40,172 nucleotides of DNA, taken from JAVBMU01 sp031551755. Lineage in GTDB: Bacteria > Actinomycetota > Actinomycetes > Actinomycetales > Cellulomonadaceae. The stretch is taken from NCBI GenBank assembly GCA_031551755.1, contig JAVBNE010000023.1, positions 1-40,172 of the forward strand, in the 5' to 3' direction. The notes beneath the pieces were generated by a model. The model was not told the origin of the DNA, made no database searches, and saw only the letters and a list, made by a program, of their open reading frames with translations. The position numbers were made by a program, and so were the translations under genes. Of this stretch, positions 38,960-40,172 are shown piece after piece (position 1 is the stretch's first letter; each line of letters begins with the position of its first letter).

Positions 38960-38980
38960 GGACGTTCGGACCGAAGGTCC
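38960..38980. promoter_or_regulatory. 21-bp near-palindrome upstream of the nifS-like gene
   Basis: GGAC-g-TTCGG-a-CCGAA-g-GTCC has nine of ten complementary pairs; only the g/g pair mismatches. It is 150 bp upstream of the nifS-like start and 200 bp before ctaC. It could be a dimeric regulator operator or a tight RNA hairpin. Confidence 0.35.
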
Positions 38981-39018
38981 TTTCGAGGTGACAGAGTTCC
39001 TTCAGGTGTCTTCATGTG

Positions 39019-39043
39019 TTGTCACCAGGCGTGATCTTGTCAC
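39019..39043. repeat. TTGTCAC direct repeat, 18-bp period
   Basis: TTGTCAC occurs at 39019-39025 and 39037-39043. Each could be a -35-like or regulator half site upstream of ctaC, but no matching -10 lies 17 bp downstream. Confidence 0.3.
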
Positions 39044-39096
39044 TTGCGCTGATGTTTCGATGGCTGTAGGTGCTGCCCAAGCGCCCGGAGGCACGC

Positions 39097-39102
39097 TAGG
39101 CT
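39097..39102 (+). promoter_or_regulatory. Probable -10 box of the ctaC operon
   Basis: TAGGCT, the commonest -10 hexamer in this window, lies 77 bp before the ctaC start, with a weak TGCCCA -35 17 bp upstream. It predicts a leader of about 70 bases. Confidence 0.4.
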
Positions 39103-39178
39103 TCGGGTTGTCGAGGACGAAGGTCCCGCGCGGCGCCTGTCCAACGGGCCCGGGGGGACGTGACGTGAAAGGCTCACC

Positions 39179-40051
39179 TTGCGCTCGCAAACCTCACGCC
39201 GCAGACGGCGGATTACCGGAGCATCAGCGCTCGGCATTGGCGTCGTGCTCGTCGCTTCGGGCTGCAGTGATGCCGCCCAGCGCGGATTCCTACCCGGCTA
39301 CGAAGACGGCGAAGTCACCAACCACACCGCGAGCATCACACAGCTGTGGACCGGATCGTGGATCAGCGCATTGGCGGTCGGCGTCCTGGTCTGGGGGCTG
39401 ATCCTGTGGTGCATCGCGGCCTACCGTAAGCGCAAGGACGACAACGTCCTGCCCATCCAGACGCGATACCACCTGCCACTCGAGATCATGTACACGGCTG
39501 TGCCGATCGTCATGATCTTGGTGCTTTTCACGCACACCGACAAGGTGATGGAAGAGACCCAGAAGGTGACCGGCAACGCGGATGTCACCATTGAGGTGAT
39601 CGGCAAGCAGTGGAGCTGGGACTTCAACTACGTCGACGACGACGTGTATGACACCGGCCAGCACGCGCAGAGCGTCGGCACCACCGGCGTCCTGGCGGAG
39701 CAGCCGACGCTGTACCTGCCCGTCGGCAAGCGGGTGCAGTTCGTCCTCGACTCCCGCGACGTCATTCACTCGTTCTGGGTCCCGGCGTTCCTCTACAAGA
39801 TGGACATGATCCCGGGCAAGACGAACACGTTCCAGGTGACGCCGACCGAAGAGGGCGAGTACCTGGGCAAGTGCGCTGAGCTGTGCGGCGAGTACCACTC
39901 GTCGATGCTGTTCAACGTGAAGGTGGTGTCGCGCGAGGAGTACGACGCACACATCGAGGAGCTGAAGGCCAAGGGTCAGGAAGGCTCGCTCGGTCTCGAG
40001 TACAGCCGCCAGCAGGACCTGGACAGCACCCCGCAGGAAGGCGAGAACTGA
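39179..40051 (+). CDS. ctaC: Cytochrome c oxidase subunit II
   Basis: The 290-residue protein carries the Cu-A centre of the aa3-type terminal oxidase. An arginine-rich N terminus is followed by a lipoprotein signal ending LVASGC (Cys29). Two membrane helices (about residues 57-80 and 98-116) and an extracytoplasmic cupredoxin domain follow. Cu-A ligands are visible in DVIHSFWVP and CAELCGEYHSSMLF. The start is TTG at 39179: the frame has a stop just upstream and AAAGG lies six bases before it. Its stop overlaps a probable CTG start of ctaD. It passes electrons from cytochrome c or a bc1-linked cytochrome to ctaD. Confidence 0.95.
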   Translation: MRSQTSRRRRRITGASALGIGVVLVASGCSDAAQRGFLPGYEDGEVTNHTASITQLWTGSWISALAVGVLVWGLILWCIAAYRKRKDDNVLPIQTRYHLPLEIMYTAVPIVMILVLFTHTDKVMEETQKVTGNADVTIEVIGKQWSWDFNYVDDDVYDTGQHAQSVGTTGVLAEQPTLYLPVGKRVQFVLDSRDVIHSFWVPAFLYKMDMIPGKTNTFQVTPTEEGEYLGKCAELCGEYHSSMLFNVKVVSREEYDAHIEELKAKGQEGSLGLEYSRQQDLDSTPQEGEN

Positions 40052-40172
40052 GGGCCGCCGTCGCGGAGCACATCCCCGGCCTGGCGCCCTCGCGTCAGAC
40101 CCTGGGGCGCACGGTGATCAAGTGGATCGCCTCGACCGACCACAAGACGATCGGCTACCTGTACCTGATCAC
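40048..40172 (+). CDS. ctaD: Cytochrome c oxidase subunit I, N-terminal fragment
   Basis: The last 125 bases encode the beginning of CtaD: after a short leader, HIPGLAPSRQTLGRTVIKWI and STDHKTIGYLYLI match the N-terminal segment before the first membrane helix of heme-copper oxidase subunit I. The frame is cut by the window end. No ATG, GTG or TTG precedes this homology in frame; the best candidate is CTG at 40048, which overlaps the ctaC stop (CTGA) and has GGAAGG six bases upstream. A GTG at the VIKW position would remove conserved residues. Confidence 0.9.
   Translation, partial: MRAAVAEHIPGLAPSRQTLGRTVIKWIASTDHKTIGYLYLI

Larger units (their letters stand above)
38811..39178. other. 368-bp intergenic region between nifS-like and ctaC genes
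   Basis: No gene is evident here. It holds the start region of the nifS-like gene on the minus strand, a near-palindrome at 38960-38980, a TTGTCAC direct repeat at 39019-39043 and the likely ctaC promoter with a -10 box at 39097-39102. Open frames in it have no recognisable product. Confidence 0.7.

Noticed and set aside
38811..39178. Possible tRNA or small RNA gene in the longest gap
   Set aside because: No cloverleaf, T-loop motif or CCA end could be found; only a near-palindrome and promoter elements are seen.

Overview
The window is high-GC DNA (roughly two thirds G+C by eye) with actinobacterial gene content and order. Markers include a GlnE with two glnA genes, a DUF4191/RDD/glnA1 block, DUF3043, an aa3-type ctaC-ctaD start, GTG/TTG starts, ATGA/GTGA start-stop overlaps, and many start codons with a TAnnnT box 6-8 nt upstream and no Shine-Dalgarno sequence (leaderless genes). 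It looks like chromosomal housekeeping DNA of an actinobacterium, perhaps of the Micrococcales; the family is a guess.

Layout. 1-135: the 3' end of an IS3-family element cut by the window edge. 191-2721 (-): nadE-panB (NAD and pantothenate synthesis). 2794-7273 (+): glnA2-glnE (glutamine synthetase-like protein and GS adenylyltransferase). 7277-8203 (-): a PAP2-type membrane phosphatase. 8309-12555: a molybdenum cofactor cluster, with a moaC-mogA fusion, moaE and moaA on + and a DUF6457 gene, moaD and a moeB-rhodanese gene on -. 12642-16283 (-): a FecBCD-type metal-chelate importer with a translationally coupled methyltransferase. 16359-17818 (-): an isolated two-gene module of an HTH protein and an AbiEii-like nucleotidyltransferase, probably a toxin-antitoxin or defence pair, flanked by a 10-bp direct repeat. 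17964-19388 (-): glnA1 with a four-site GlnR-like box upstream. 19601-22857: RDD, DUF4191, Gfo/Idh/MocA and TIGR01777 genes. 22935-26084 (-): lpd-sucB (2-oxoglutarate dehydrogenase E3 and E2). 26303-30146: a small conserved protein, pepA, two small membrane proteins and pyrD. 30192-33890: DUF3043, an M20 peptidase, an unknown coiled-coil protein and a hotdog thioesterase-like protein. 33932-35754 (-): nadA followed by a DJ-1/PfpI-like protein without its nucleophile. 35776-38810: a degenerate glycerate-kinase-like protein, an A-type Fe-S carrier, and a TusA-like/NifS-like pair whose NifS member lacks the PLP lysine. 39179-end: ctaC and the first codons of ctaD.

The genes connect through nitrogen control (GlnA1 carries the adenylylation tyrosine, GlnA2 does not, and GlnE lies beside GlnA2), NAD synthesis (nadE, nadA), sulfur and Fe-S handling (moeB-rhodanese, ErpA-like, TusA, NifS-like), and central and respiratory metabolism (sucB, lpd, ctaC, ctaD). 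The least ordinary parts are the HTH/nucleotidyltransferase islet with its direct repeats and near-palindromic operator, the PLP-lysine-less NifS/TusA pair, and the methyltransferase inside the chelate-import operon. No rRNA, tRNA or CRISPR array was recognised.
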